Of a DNA stretch of 64,000 bases, positions 1-8,754 are shown in pieces. Origin of the DNA: an uncultured Desulfovibrio sp. (GTDB taxonomy: Bacteria > Desulfobacterota > Desulfovibrionia > Desulfovibrionales > Desulfovibrionaceae); contig CAKTDV010000006.1 of NCBI GenBank assembly GCA_934546745.1, forward strand, positions 62,001-126,000, read 5' to 3'. The number at the start of each line of letters is the position of its first letter. Within the stretch, counting starts at the first letter, position 1. A program made the translations under genes and the position numbers. The notes beneath the pieces are model-generated. The model did no database searches. It was not told the DNA's origin and worked only from the letters and a program-made list of their open reading frames with translations.

Positions 1-496
1 CCCGAATTGTTCGCGTTGCCGTGCGGCTTGCCTCGCCGAAGGGGTGGCAGACCACAAAGGAATGTGTGATGAAACATAATCCGCCTTATGCGCCTGTCAA
101 GGAAAAAGCGGCGCGTGAACTGCCCTGCCGGGCGCGTGCGCGAACGCCCATGCCCGGAAGACAGCGTCGCCTGTGCCCATGATAACGTGCACAACCACCA
201 TGTTATAGAGAATTTCTTGCTTTTTTCCCTTGTAATTCCAGAACTTTTCTTGACTTTAGCCATAAAATGAAAAATCATCCAACGGGATGCGATGTCTCCA
301 TCGCCACGATGCGGAGGAGAACGCCGCGGAAAGGTTCCGCGGCGGGCGTTGCCCCTCCAGGCCGCGCCACCGAACAAGGAGGGCCTCCGGGAGTCGAGTC
401 CGCACCGGGCCAACCGCGCACGCTGGCGGTGCACGCTCCCCGTCGGAACGCGCACACTCGGACAGGGCCCGGATTCTTACCTCATGGGAGGAATGT
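1..496. other. Intergenic region upstream of the outer-membrane protein gene
   Basis: No convincing gene is seen in this 496-base stretch. A 37-codon frame at 69-182 (+) follows an AAAGGAA sequence but has no recognisable product. The first 70 bases resemble the leader at 59,125-59,175 (CGGCTTGCCTC followed by a G-run and CAAAGGA), so they may belong to a dispersed repeat. TTGACT at about 250 could be a -35 element, but no good -10 follows. Confidence 0.4.
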
Positions 497-1162
497 ATGA
501 AACGCTTTCTGGCTGTTGTGACGCTGCTTGCCGCCCTGCTGGCGCCGGGTATGGCCGCCGCGGAGGGCGCAGGTCTCTACCTGGAGCCCAAACTGCTTCT
601 CTCTTTGCAGAACACGGGTGATATTTCCAAGGACAACGCCCCCTTCAGCGGTTCCATGGATCGCTACGATCAGTTTACGCTGGGCGGGGCTCTGGCTGTG
701 GGCTTCGATTTCTGGCAGTACTATCTTGTGCCACTGCGTTTCGAGCTGGAACTGGGCCTGCGTGGCAATGCCGAGCATGATTGGGATGTCTCCTATGGCG
801 GCCGGAAGGGGACTGTCGAAGGCACATGGAACAGCACGACCCTGTTTGCGAACCTGTACTATGACATTCATACCGATTCCGGTCTGACGCCCTATATCGG
901 CGGCGGCCTGGGCATGGCCTTCAACTATGCCGAATACAAATGGCGTAACGGCGCTACTGGCGGATCCGCCAGCGATACCATGACAAACTTTGCCTGGAAT
1001 CTCGGCGCGGGCGTGAGCTACAGCTTCAATGAAAATCTTGCCGTGGATTTGGCCTACCGCTTCGTGAGCCTCGGCCATAACGAAGTCTCGCTGGGCAATA
1101 TGACCTTTAAAAACGATCCGTACGACAACGAATTCATGCTCGGTCTGCGTTTCGGCTTCTAA
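497..1162 (+). CDS. Outer-membrane beta-barrel protein (OmpA/OmpX-like barrel)
   Basis: A 221-residue secreted protein. The chosen ATG follows GGAGGAATGT; the frame stays open further upstream but has no better start. Residues 1-21 form a signal peptide (Lys-Arg, then a hydrophobic run ending AAA). The rest alternates aromatic and polar residues in short strands, with Gly-rich turns (YIGGGLGMAF near the middle) and a C-terminal Phe (GLRFGF), the usual signature of an outer-membrane barrel. Its size fits a small eight-stranded barrel with no peptidoglycan-binding OmpA domain. The specific role is unknown; a structural or porin-like role is inference. A terminator follows directly. Confidence 0.8.
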   Translation: MKRFLAVVTLLAALLAPGMAAAEGAGLYLEPKLLLSLQNTGDISKDNAPFSGSMDRYDQFTLGGALAVGFDFWQYYLVPLRFELELGLRGNAEHDWDVSYGGRKGTVEGTWNSTTLFANLYYDIHTDSGLTPYIGGGLGMAFNYAEYKWRNGATGGSASDTMTNFAWNLGAGVSYSFNENLAVDLAYRFVSLGHNEVSLGNMTFKNDPYDNEFMLGLRFGF

Positions 1163-1190
1163 CGAAGGATACGTTCCATCCTGCTTTCCG

Positions 1191-1214
1191 GGTCGGCGTC
1201 AGCCGGCCTTTTTT
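1191..1214 (+). terminator. Rho-independent terminator of the barrel protein gene
   Basis: GGTCGGC-GTCA-GCCGGCC forms a seven-pair stem with a tetraloop, followed by TTTTTT, 28 bases after the stop codon. Confidence 0.85.
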
Positions 1215-1546
1215 CATGTCCGCGCTCTTCACCGGGCAGCGCCCGCCTGCCTTCCGCACAAACGCCACGGTAAGATGAAAAAACAAAAAACTTCAAAAAA
1301 TGGCAAAAAAACGAGTTTTTCATGCGGAGTTATTTTTACACACATCGCGCATACTTTTCTAGAGTGTTTTTAACCAAGCGTACTTCTTGACTATCAAATT
1401 TGAAAAAATCTAGACTTCTATCAAATTATTCTATCATTTCAATATGTTAAAAGAAGAGCCAGTAAATCTCCCCAAAATTCCCTTCGTCCTTATCGCTCTG
1501 TTTCCGCCCATTGCGGCCAATCCTCTTTTGGGGCTACATAGAGGCC
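1215..1546 (+). promoter_or_regulatory. AT-rich leader/promoter region of dnaA
   Basis: A 332-base gap that is clearly AT-rich from about 1275 to 1470. TTGACT (1387-1392) and TAGACT (1411-1416), 18 bases apart, could be a housekeeping promoter. One match to the relaxed DnaA box TTWTNCACA lies at 1334-1342. A single box is not enough to call an origin here. Confidence 0.4.
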
Positions 1547-2968
1547 ATGCAAGAACAATGGCTGGAAATCTCTAGGAAACTTCAAGAATCTCTCGATTCT
1601 GGAGTTTATAAGGTGTGGATCGCCCCTCTGAGCGGCACTGTGCTGGGCGATCATCTGACCTTGCGTGCCCCCAGCGCCTTTGTGGCGAACTGGCTGCGAA
1701 CACGTCTGCTGGGCGCAATACGCGACGCCGCGGCCGCGGTACTCCGGGTCAGTCCCGAAAGCATGACCGTGGAGGTGCTGACCGGTGCTGAGGAAGCCGC
1801 TACCGGCGGGGAGGCGGCGAATGCCGTTGCGACAGCGCCCCTTGCCGTGTCTCCAGCCGTGCGACCTACCGCTCCATCCTCATCCCAGGCGCCTTCGCAG
1901 CAGTATCTGCCGCTCGGCGTGACCTCTTTTTCCCGTCCTCGCAACGAATGGCGGCATTCCTTTGACGATTTTGTCATCGGCCCCAGCAACAATGTGGCGG
2001 TGGCGGCGGCGCAGGACGTATGCCGCAGTTCCGGTTGCGTGTCCACGCTCTTCATCAGCGCGCCTCCAGGACTGGGAAAAACGCATGTGAGCCAGGCTGT
2101 GGGGGAAAGCATGCACAAAGCGGGACTCGGCGCGCGGGTGGGATATCTGACCGCTGAGGATTTTGCCGCCCGTTTTGTCTCCGCCCTGCGTACCAGAGAA
2201 GTGGACGAGTTCAAGGCCCGTTTGCGCCAGCTGGATGTGTTGTTGCTGGAAGACGTGCATTTCTTGCGCGGCAAGGAAAAAATTCAGGACATGGTGCTGA
2301 GCGTGGTCAAACACCTGCAGGAATACGGCGGGCGTGTGGTCTTTACAAGTACCTTTTCGCCGCGTGAATTGCAGCAGGTGGACTCGCAGCTTGTGTCCCA
2401 TTTCTGCTCGGGCATAGTGTCGGCCATTGCGCGGCCCGATGAGGACATGCGTCGGGAAATTCTGGAACGCAAGGCTCGAAGCTGGCAAGTCATGCTGCCG
2501 GGATCCGTCTGCGATCTGCTTGCCCATCGTCTTCAGGGCGATGTACGGCAGTTGGAATCCTGCCTGAACAGCCTTGTCTTCAAGGCGCGCCTGCTCAACT
2601 GCACCCTGAATACCGAGCTGGCGCTCGAAGTCCTCTCCCAATATGCCGGTGTGGAGTGCGGCCCGGACTTCGACGCCATTGTGCGCCTGGTCTGTGAAAG
2701 TTTCGGGTTGACGCTCAAACAGCTGGCCTCGCCCTCACGACGTCAGGAGCTGGTTCTGGCGCGCAACACCATTTACTATCTGGCCCGCAAGCACACGGAA
2801 ATGTCGCTGGCGGAAATCGGTTCGCGCTTCAACCGCCGCCATACGACGGTCATCAAGGGGATTTCTTCCGTGGAGCGCGAGCTGTGCAAGGAAACGCGCG
2901 TCGGGCGTCAGATTGCGCGCGCAGTGAGCCTTATCGAACGTAACGCGGGGGGATGCGCTCCGGCGTAG
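1547..2968 (+). CDS. dnaA: Chromosomal replication initiator DnaA
   Basis: A 473-residue AAA+ protein that would bind DnaA boxes and load helicase. Residues 1-70 are the DnaA N-terminal domain, followed by an Ala/Pro/Ser-rich linker to about 130. The AAA+ module follows with Walker A PPGLGKTH and Walker B LLLEDVHFL. The C-terminal helix-turn-helix shows the DnaA signature NRRHTTVIKGIS. The ATG at 1547 (MQEQWLEIS) has a weak GAGG close upstream and matches usual DnaA N-termini better than upstream starts. The gene stands alone: no dnaN or recF follows, and the next gene is convergent dapA. It could therefore be the sole DnaA away from its usual partners, or a second copy. Confidence 0.92.
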   Translation: MQEQWLEISRKLQESLDSGVYKVWIAPLSGTVLGDHLTLRAPSAFVANWLRTRLLGAIRDAAAAVLRVSPESMTVEVLTGAEEAATGGEAANAVATAPLAVSPAVRPTAPSSSQAPSQQYLPLGVTSFSRPRNEWRHSFDDFVIGPSNNVAVAAAQDVCRSSGCVSTLFISAPPGLGKTHVSQAVGESMHKAGLGARVGYLTAEDFAARFVSALRTREVDEFKARLRQLDVLLLEDVHFLRGKEKIQDMVLSVVKHLQEYGGRVVFTSTFSPRELQQVDSQLVSHFCSGIVSAIARPDEDMRREILERKARSWQVMLPGSVCDLLAHRLQGDVRQLESCLNSLVFKARLLNCTLNTELALEVLSQYAGVECGPDFDAIVRLVCESFGLTLKQLASPSRRQELVLARNTIYYLARKHTEMSLAEIGSRFNRRHTTVIKGISSVERELCKETRVGRQIARAVSLIERNAGGCAPA

Positions 2969-3000
2969 AACAGCTTGTTTTTTTACAGCCATTGCCGAAG

Positions 3001-3042
3001 AAAAGAGGCGGCCTCTGTCTTCTGACAAAGGCCGCCTCTTTT
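3001..3042. terminator. Bidirectional terminator between dnaA and dapA
   Basis: A perfect 14-bp inverted repeat (AAAAGAGGCGGCCT at 3001-3014 and its complement at 3029-3042), with A/T ends on both sides. It serves the convergent dnaA and dapA genes. Confidence 0.9.
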
Positions 3043-3072
3043 CCGTTTTTTCCACAGTAAAAAAACTTCCGT

Positions 3073-3951
3073 CTAGATAAGTCCGTGAACCTTGAGCACG
3101 TCGCGCAACGTTTCCTTATCGGCATCCCGCATGGGCCAGAGCGGTAGCCGCATTTCCATCTCCATGCGGCCCATGAGCGCCAGGGCCGTTTTGACAGGAA
3201 TGGGGTTTGTCACCATGAACATGGCGTGATGCAGATCAAAAATCTCATGGTGAATCTTACGGGCGGAAGCAAAGTCGCCGCTGTTCGCGGCCTTGCACAT
3301 CCGCGCAACCTTGTCCGGAACGATATTTGATGTCACGGAAATAAGACCGGCACCGCCGATGCTCATAAGCGGCAAGGCGGTAAAATCGTCGCCGGAAAGC
3401 AGACTGAAATCCCTGGGGCAGCTTTCAATGGTCAGGCTTGCCTGCGCCATATCGCCTGTGGCCTCCTTGACGCCGACAATACTGGAAAAATCTCTGGCCA
3501 GCCGCGCCAGTGTGGCTGGCAGAAGATTGCATCCCGTGCGTCCCGGCACATTATACGGCACAAGAGGCAGGTCAACGGCTCTGGCAATGGCGCTGTAATG
3601 CTGATACAGCCCCTCCTGCGTGGGTTTGTTGTAATAGGGCGTGATGAGCAGCGCGCCGTCCGCGCCGGCGTTTTTGGCAAAACGCACAAGCCGGACAGCC
3701 TCCGCCGTATTGTTGGAACCCGCTCCGGCGAGAACGGGGACGCGCCCGGCGGTCTGCTCAATGCAGATTTCAATAGCGCGCTCATGCTCTTCATGGGTCA
3801 GGGTTGCCGATTCGCCTGTGGTGCCACACGGTACCAGTCCCTGAATGCCCTGCTCTATCTGCCATTCGATGAGGTTGCGGTAGGCTTCCTCATCAATGAC
3901 GCCATTCCTGAAAGGGGTGACCAGCGCGGTCATTGCACCGTGAAACAGCAT
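3073..3951 (-). CDS. dapA: 4-hydroxy-tetrahydrodipicolinate synthase
   Basis: A 292-residue TIM-barrel aldolase that condenses pyruvate with aspartate semialdehyde in lysine/diaminopimelate synthesis. The family motifs are present: the GTTGESATL substrate loop, YYNKPTQEGLYQHY containing the catalytic Tyr, and GVKEATGD containing the Schiff-base Lys. The start MLFHGAMTALVTPF follows AAGGAG at good spacing; the longer upstream reading has no family match. An IHF/HU gene lies 60 bases upstream on the same strand. lysA, for the last step of the pathway, is at 43.5 kb. Confidence 0.95.
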   Translation of the reverse strand: MLFHGAMTALVTPFRNGVIDEEAYRNLIEWQIEQGIQGLVPCGTTGESATLTHEEHERAIEICIEQTAGRVPVLAGAGSNNTAEAVRLVRFAKNAGADGALLITPYYNKPTQEGLYQHYSAIARAVDLPLVPYNVPGRTGCNLLPATLARLARDFSSIVGVKEATGDMAQASLTIESCPRDFSLLSGDDFTALPLMSIGGAGLISVTSNIVPDKVARMCKAANSGDFASARKIHHEIFDLHHAMFMVTNPIPVKTALALMGRMEMEMRLPLWPMRDADKETLRDVLKVHGLI

Positions 3952-4011
3952 AACGACTCCTTGTTTCAAGGGGAAGGTTTCAGACCACAAAGGCATTTTT
4001 CATGCAAACGT

Positions 4012-4287
4012 TTACTGGTTGATAAATTCCTTCAGTTCCTTGCCGGCCCTGAAGAAGGGCAGACGTTTGGGCACAACGTCCACACTTGTGCCAGTTTTTG
4101 GGTTACGCCCGGCATAGCCGTCATACGCCTTGATTTTGAAGCTGCCGAAGCCGCGTATTTCCACACGCTCCCCGGCAATGAGCGATTCCTTCATGGCGTC
4201 AAAAAACGTATTGACGACCAGCGCGGCGTCTTCGAAGGGGACTTCCATTTCTTCCGCCAGCGTTCTGATGAGCTCACTTTTGGTCAT
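4012..4287 (-). CDS. HU/IHF-family DNA-bending protein (IhfB-like)
   Basis: A 91-residue nucleoid protein. It has the family's order: an N-terminal helical dimer region (MTKSELIRTLAEE), GFGSFKI at the start of the beta arm, GRNPKTG at the arm tip, and a C-terminal PFFRAGKELKEFIN. The C-terminal part resembles the IHF beta subunit (PHFKPGKEL type) more than HU. The ATG follows GGAGGACAT. It lies just upstream of dapA in the same direction and may share its transcript. IHF-type bending is relevant to the sigma-54 promoters of this window, but a link to this particular paralog is only inference. Confidence 0.88.
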   Translation of the reverse strand: MTKSELIRTLAEEMEVPFEDAALVVNTFFDAMKESLIAGERVEIRGFGSFKIKAYDGYAGRNPKTGTSVDVVPKRLPFFRAGKELKEFINQ

Positions 4288-4406
4288 ATGTCCTCCAACA
4301 GGCATCCTCAACAAAAATCCGTACACATATTATGGCGTTTTATGATACGTCTTTTAGTCAGAGAGGTAAAGCAGGAGACAAAAGGCAGGTGGGGAATTTT
4401 GAAAAC

Positions 4407-4449
4407 GGACGCCCGCGCCCGCCCACAAGGGAAAAGCGCATTTTTTCCA
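4407..4449 (+). repeat. Dispersed intergenic repeat, copy A
   Basis: Starts GGACGCCCGCGCCCG, continues CACAAGGGAAAA and ends TTTTTTCCA. The same string recurs, with changes, at 33,217-33,259 (reverse) and, in a shorter form, at 59,074-59,105. It lies between the IHF-like gene and a Sel1 gene. Confidence 0.55.
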
Positions 4450-4516
4450 GAGGGACGCTGTTAGGAAACAGCACGCGGCGTTACACTTCCTCTATCAGAA
4501 GGCTCGCTACATCGTT

Positions 4517-5788
4517 TCATCGCGGCTTTACCCGATGCCACATTTTATTTAGAGATGACATCTTTGATGTATGGTTTTTATGAAGTTCTTTCAATTTTGC
4601 CACCGCCTTACCGAAATCCTGCTTTGCGGATTTATGGTACCATGCCAGAGCCTGGGCATACTCCGGCTCAACGCCTGTTCCGTGGTAATAGCACTCCCCA
4701 AGAAAATACTGTGCGTTTGCATCTCCCTGTTCAGCGGCTTTACGATACCACGAAAACGCGGAGTCATAGCTCTGCGGTACGCCATGACCATGAAAATAAC
4801 AATCCCCAAGACGGCTTTGCGCATCCGCCCAGCCCTGTTCCGCCGCTTGACGGAAACAGGTTACCGCCAGCGTCACATCCTGTGAAACGCCATGACATCC
4901 TTTGGAATAGTAATGCCCAAGCGTCATCAGGGCTTTGACATAGCCCTGTCTGGCGGCACTGCGATAGTATGCCAAGGCTTGCCCATTGTCCTGCCTAACG
5001 CCCAATCCTCTCGAATAACAATGGCCAAGAAGGTACTGCGCCTCAGGCAACCCCTGTTCGGCGGCCTTACGGTACCATTCCGCCGCCAGCGCATAGTCCT
5101 GCTGGACGTCGTTCCCGTCATAATAACAGATGCCCAGTTCTTTCTGTGCTTCAGGCAAGCCTTGCTCAGCGGCCTTGCGGTACCATTGCAGGGCGTGCGC
5201 GGCATCCTTCTCAACGCCCAGACCTCTCGAATAGCAATGTCCCAGAAGAAGCTGTGCCGCGGCCAGCCCCCGATCCGCGGCTTTGTGATACCAGATTATG
5301 GCATGTTCCTGATCCCGCTCAACGCCACGCCCCCCGGAAAAACAATGCCCGAGGAGGTATTGCGCCTCGGCCTCTCCCTGTTCCGCCGCCTTACAATACC
5401 ATTTTACGGCCTGCTTGTCGTCCTTCGCAACGCCCAGCCCCTTGGCATAACAATGGCCAAGAAGACACTGCGCCTTGGCAAGGCCCTGTAGGGCGGCCTT
5501 GAGATACCAGATCGCGGCTTCCTCATAGCTTTTTTGAAAAGAGATGCCCTTGAAATAGCAATCTCCGAGGTTGTTTTGCGCCTCGGCCAAGCCTTGTTCA
5601 GCGGCTTTATGGTACCATATCACCGCATCGGCATAGCTCTGGGGAACGCCCTTGCCGTAGTAATGGCAATCCCCCAGCGTGTTCTGTGCCACGGCATCCC
5701 CGTCCTTCGCTCTGGCCTGAAGTTGCTGGATTCCAGTAAGCGGGGCTTTGCCAACCAGCCGTAAGTCAAGTTTTTTCTGCTCGTCCAT
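4517..5788 (-). CDS. Sel1-repeat (SLR) protein, cytoplasmic
   Basis: About 423 residues made almost entirely of roughly ten or eleven 36-residue Sel1-like repeats (pattern A-x-x-x-LG-x-CY-x-x-G-x-GV-x-x-D-x-x-A-x-x-WY-x-KAAEQG). There is no signal peptide or membrane segment from the chosen start MDEQKKLDLRL, which follows AGGAAG nine bases upstream; an in-frame start 18 codons earlier lacks a ribosome site. Sel1 solenoids are protein-interaction scaffolds, and no enzyme domain is present. Codon use and GC match the core genome, unlike the two AT-rich Sel1 genes in the neighbouring island, so this may be the resident copy. Confidence 0.85.
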   Translation of the reverse strand: MDEQKKLDLRLVGKAPLTGIQQLQARAKDGDAVAQNTLGDCHYYGKGVPQSYADAVIWYHKAAEQGLAEAQNNLGDCYFKGISFQKSYEEAAIWYLKAALQGLAKAQCLLGHCYAKGLGVAKDDKQAVKWYCKAAEQGEAEAQYLLGHCFSGGRGVERDQEHAIIWYHKAADRGLAAAQLLLGHCYSRGLGVEKDAAHALQWYRKAAEQGLPEAQKELGICYYDGNDVQQDYALAAEWYRKAAEQGLPEAQYLLGHCYSRGLGVRQDNGQALAYYRSAARQGYVKALMTLGHYYSKGCHGVSQDVTLAVTCFRQAAEQGWADAQSRLGDCYFHGHGVPQSYDSAFSWYRKAAEQGDANAQYFLGECYYHGTGVEPEYAQALAWYHKSAKQDFGKAVAKLKELHKNHTSKMSSLNKMWHRVKPR

Positions 5789-5935
5789 GACAAAAATCTT
5801 CCTGTAAAGCGTATTCAAATACGCCGTCTGTGCCTGTGCCAAGCGACGGCATTCATATTTTCAATATATGCTTCCAAATAACAGAAGCAGCAATAACCAC
5901 GAAAAGAAGAATGGAACGCAACACGGGCACAGCTC

Positions 5936-5963
5936 GCTTTTGAAATGTCACAATTTCAAAAGC
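5936..5963. repeat. Palindromic repeat (REP-like), copy D, in a 440-base gap
   Basis: A perfect inverted repeat GCTTTTGAAAT / ATTTCAAAAGC with a six-base spacer, followed by AACGCTGTCC and a GC-rich hairpin (GCGCGG...CCGCGC). Close relatives lie at 33,191, 42,723 and 47,319. Nothing else was found in 5,789-6,120. Confidence 0.6.
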
Positions 5964-6120
5964 AACGCTGTCCGTGCGCGGTGTTTTCCGCGCCCGTGCG
6001 CGTGACATCCGCATGAAACATTTTCTAGAATAACCATAACAGTAAAAATAATCAATTAAAAATATGATTCTTACTGCGCTGCGTGCGTCCGCCGCGGGAT
6101 GCTGATCGTTGCCCGCAAAA

Positions 6121-6156
6121 AAGGGCCGGTTAAGGAGCTTCCCTTAACCGGCCCTT
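6121..6156. terminator. Perfect terminator hairpin at the left edge of the island
   Basis: A 15-bp perfect inverted repeat (AAGGGCCGGTTAAGG / complement) with a six-base loop and A/T runs on both sides. The mutated counterpart beside tRNA-Pro (9,717-9,751) suggests that this was the tRNA gene's original terminator, now displaced by the island. Confidence 0.8.
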
Positions 6157-6210
6157 TTTCTGGCTCTTTTTGCTGGTCGGGATGAAAGGATTTGAACCTT
6201 CGACCCCTTG
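6145..6210. repeat. att-like direct repeat, distal copy
   Basis: 66 bases identical to 9,744-9,809. It contains the T-arm and 3' acceptor end of tRNA-Pro plus part of its downstream terminator, without the rest of the tRNA. This is the pattern left by tyrosine-integrase insertion at a tRNA 3' end. Confidence 0.85.
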
Positions 6211-6228
6211 CCCCCCTGCCGCCACATC

Positions 6229-6408
6229 TCATACATTAATATCCGCCTCGCTGGCATTGCGGAAAAACGCCTCCAGGTACCCTCTGGCATACTCCGTGGA
6301 AATCTCCTTGAGTTGCCGTATCTGGTACTCGTCTGGGGAGGCTCCCATATCCAGCGACAGTTCCAGCAGAATCTTGTCTCTCCGCTCTTCTACGAAAGCT
6401 TTATCCAT
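6229..6408 (-). CDS. Hypothetical protein, 59 residues
   Basis: An ATG frame (MDKAFVEERRDK...) preceded by AAAGGAG at good spacing and ending TGA at 6,231. It is rich in charged residues with a predicted helical character (LKEISTEYARGYLEAFF) and has no membrane segment. It lies at the distal end of the island, next to the att repeat. No family is recognised. GC is higher than in the other island genes, so it may have a different source. Small helical ORFs at att ends are often phage-derived, but nothing here proves it. Confidence 0.55.
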   Translation of the reverse strand: MDKAFVEERRDKILLELSLDMGASPDEYQIRQLKEISTEYARGYLEAFFRNASEADINV

Positions 6409-6526
6409 CGTACTTCTCCTTTGGATAGAGCTTCGTATTCATATCTCTATGGAATAGCGGAAAGTGACACGTCCTTTCTGCTTCATTTGAGATGTGACGA
6501 TAGTGGAGTAGTTGAAGTGTAGTACT

Positions 6527-7441
6527 TTAATATCCCATCTCATTTAATTTTTTATATATATCGCAACTTCGGAGAGAGCCGTTGTAACATGCCTCTTTAA
6601 ACCATTTCTTTGCTATAATAAGGTCTTGACGAACTCCCATACCATTGGCATACATGATACCAAGATTATGTTGTGATTCTGCATCTTTTTGTTCAGAGGC
6701 TTTTTCAAACCACTGCCGGGCTATGGAATAATCTCGACGAACTCCCTTACCTTGTGTATAATAACTGCCGAGATAGAATTGTGCCTCAGCATTTCCTTGA
6801 TTAGCAGCTTTTTCAAACCACTGCCGTGCAATGGAATAATTTGGGTGAACTCCTTGACCATTCTCATAGATAAGGCCAAGATAATATTGCGCCAAAGCAT
6901 CTCCCTGTTCAGCAGCTTTTTCAAACCATTGCCGAGCTATGAAATAATCTTTGAGTACTCCTTCTTGACCGAAATAATACTTGAAGCCAAGAAGGCATTG
7001 CGCCTTAGCATAGCCTTGCTCAGCGGCCCTTTCTAACCACTGCCGAGCTTTAGAGTAGTTCTGTCGCACTCCTTGACCTTCATAATACATGACGCCAAGA
7101 TTGAATTGAGCACGAGCTACCCCCTGATCTGCGGCTTTTTCAAACAAATGGCGGGCTAGGGTATAGTCTTGGTGTACTCCTAGACCATTTTCATATATAA
7201 AGCCAAGCCTGAACTGAGCAGCAGCATTTCCCTGTTTAGCGGCTTTTTCAAACCACTGCCGGGCTTTTTCATAATCTTGACGCACTCCTTTACCATTATA
7301 GTACATGACGCCAAGATTATACTGTGCAGTAGGCTCTCCTTGTTCAGCCGCTCTTTTAATGTATTCAAAAGAAGATGCAAGCAATATCGCCCCATAAAAA
7401 ATCTGTGCTATCAAGATGAAAATAACGAGAATAGGTTTCAT
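6527..7441 (-). CDS. Secreted Sel1-repeat protein (island)
   Basis: 304 residues. An N-terminal hydrophobic segment (ILVIFILIAQIFYGAILLASS) looks like a signal peptide, so the protein is probably periplasmic. About seven Sel1 repeats (QYNLGVMYYNGKGVRQDYEKARQW type) follow. The C-terminal repeat ends FKEACYNGSLRSCDIYKKLNEMG, with two Cys spaced as in Helicobacter-type cysteine-rich Sel1 proteins. ATG follows GAAGGAG. The last repeat is a clear paralog of the C-terminus of the gene at 8,755. AT-rich codon use marks it as foreign. Substrate or partner is unknown. Confidence 0.8.
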   Translation of the reverse strand: MKPILVIFILIAQIFYGAILLASSFEYIKRAAEQGEPTAQYNLGVMYYNGKGVRQDYEKARQWFEKAAKQGNAAAQFRLGFIYENGLGVHQDYTLARHLFEKAADQGVARAQFNLGVMYYEGQGVRQNYSKARQWLERAAEQGYAKAQCLLGFKYYFGQEGVLKDYFIARQWFEKAAEQGDALAQYYLGLIYENGQGVHPNYSIARQWFEKAANQGNAEAQFYLGSYYTQGKGVRRDYSIARQWFEKASEQKDAESQHNLGIMYANGMGVRQDLIIAKKWFKEACYNGSLRSCDIYKKLNEMGY

Positions 7442-7592
7442 GACTACTCCTTCTATGAGTCATCGCGGAAAGTGAGATGTTTTTTTAATTGACTGTGGGA
7501 GTTTATGAAAATAGGATTTTGAAGTTGATTACTTTACTATCTCATTTCATTTATTTTTTATACGCGCACAACTCACGTACTTAAACAATCTA

Positions 7593-8696
7593 TTATGGAA
7601 TATATACATTACACACGCTCTGATTGAAGGCAATATCAATCCATTCGCATTTTTTGAAATCCATTGTGAGGCTTATTGCCATAGAAATACCAACAGCGTC
7701 TATTTCATTCTGAATATTTTTTTCTGTAATCTTATCTGGTGAAAGATGGTTATTTTTTTGATGTTGATTGCTATTCCATTCATTGCTATCAAGTAGCAGC
7801 TCTTTCCTTTTTTCGAAAGGTAAAGAGCTTTGTATTTTTTTGTTGATTCGATATTGACAAAGCAATCTACACAAGTCAAAAATATTGTTACCCATATAGT
7901 TTTTGATTTTAGCTAAAAAATTTTTCTCTTTTAATTCTGGTTGAGAGCGCAAATAATTTCTTAGCGATTGCTCTTCTGCACACTGTATCTTTTCAATTTC
8001 CGCATAGGCAGCATCTATATAGCGTACAACATATGGACTTTCACTAGGAATGGGTTTATTTGTTTCCCATAATAATTTTGCCTCTGGAGGTTTAATGGAA
8101 AATATTGTTGACCCCATACTATAATCAAAGTTAGGTATATTTTGATAACTTGTTTTCCATGAGTTATTACTATAGTATACATTCAATAGATATAAGGCTG
8201 CTGAAGCATGGAGAAGACTTTTCACTGTTGCTTTGTAGAGAGAGTTGTATCTATCGTGTTTAACAGCTTGATAAGCTTTTTCCCAAAGAGTTTTGCTTTT
8301 ATAAGCATTTTTCAAAGGATATAGCATTCTATTACTATTATTAGTAATATTAAAAGAGGGAGCCACAACCATTACGCATTTATTATCAGTACTCCATTTT
8401 GCATTAATAAGACTCAAACAATCTCTATCAAATAAAATTTTAGTCTCTCCTCTTTGCTTCTCTCCTCCATTGTCAAAATACAGCTCCTTTGAAAGGGACT
8501 CAATCTGAATACAGCATTGTACTAATAAATCAGCGATATAAGGAGAAAAAGTTTCAAGCTGTGTACATGGCTGGGAAACTCTTTTTCCATGCCCATTTTT
8601 CCATTTCTCGTCAGTAAAAAATATATATTTTGACAATTGAAGTATTTCTTTTTCAATATTAAGATATGTCTGCCAAAATATATCAGAATTTTTCAT
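7593..8696 (-). CDS. HEPN-like protein of unknown function (island)
   Basis: 367 residues, AT-rich, preceded by a strong AAGGAGG site. Residues about 138-175 read WEKAYQAVKHDRY followed by a Leu/Ala-rich helix (SLLHASAALYLLNVYY). This matches the 'KHxR then long helix' core I associate with HEPN-like proteins near restriction and abortive-infection loci. A central segment (about 105-135) has beta character, and the C-terminal third is charged and Lys-rich. There is no signal peptide, although both flanking genes encode Sel1 proteins. The HEPN assignment rests on motif memory only. If correct, an RNase or toxin-like defence role would be plausible; other readings are open. Confidence 0.45.
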   Translation of the reverse strand: MKNSDIFWQTYLNIEKEILQLSKYIFFTDEKWKNGHGKRVSQPCTQLETFSPYIADLLVQCCIQIESLSKELYFDNGGEKQRGETKILFDRDCLSLINAKWSTDNKCVMVVAPSFNITNNSNRMLYPLKNAYKSKTLWEKAYQAVKHDRYNSLYKATVKSLLHASAALYLLNVYYSNNSWKTSYQNIPNFDYSMGSTIFSIKPPEAKLLWETNKPIPSESPYVVRYIDAAYAEIEKIQCAEEQSLRNYLRSQPELKEKNFLAKIKNYMGNNIFDLCRLLCQYRINKKIQSSLPFEKRKELLLDSNEWNSNQHQKNNHLSPDKITEKNIQNEIDAVGISMAISLTMDFKKCEWIDIAFNQSVCNVYIP

Positions 8697-8754
8697 AATT
8701 TATCCCTCCTTATATCTGAGATAAACTCAGCGAAAAACGTAGGTTTCTTCAATA

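Noticed and set aside
69..182. 37-codon ORF with AAAGGAA upstream
   Set aside because: No homology, high Arg/Pro content from GC-rich DNA, and the ribosome-site region seems to be part of a dispersed leader repeat.
1215..1546. Replication origin upstream of dnaA
   Set aside because: Only one relaxed DnaA box could be found and no 13-mer-like tandem AT repeats; not enough for an oriC call.
4517..5788. CRISPR-like repeats in the Sel1 region
   Set aside because: The repetition is the 36-residue Sel1 protein repeat with codon-level variation, not identical DNA repeats with spacers. No CRISPR array was seen anywhere in the window.
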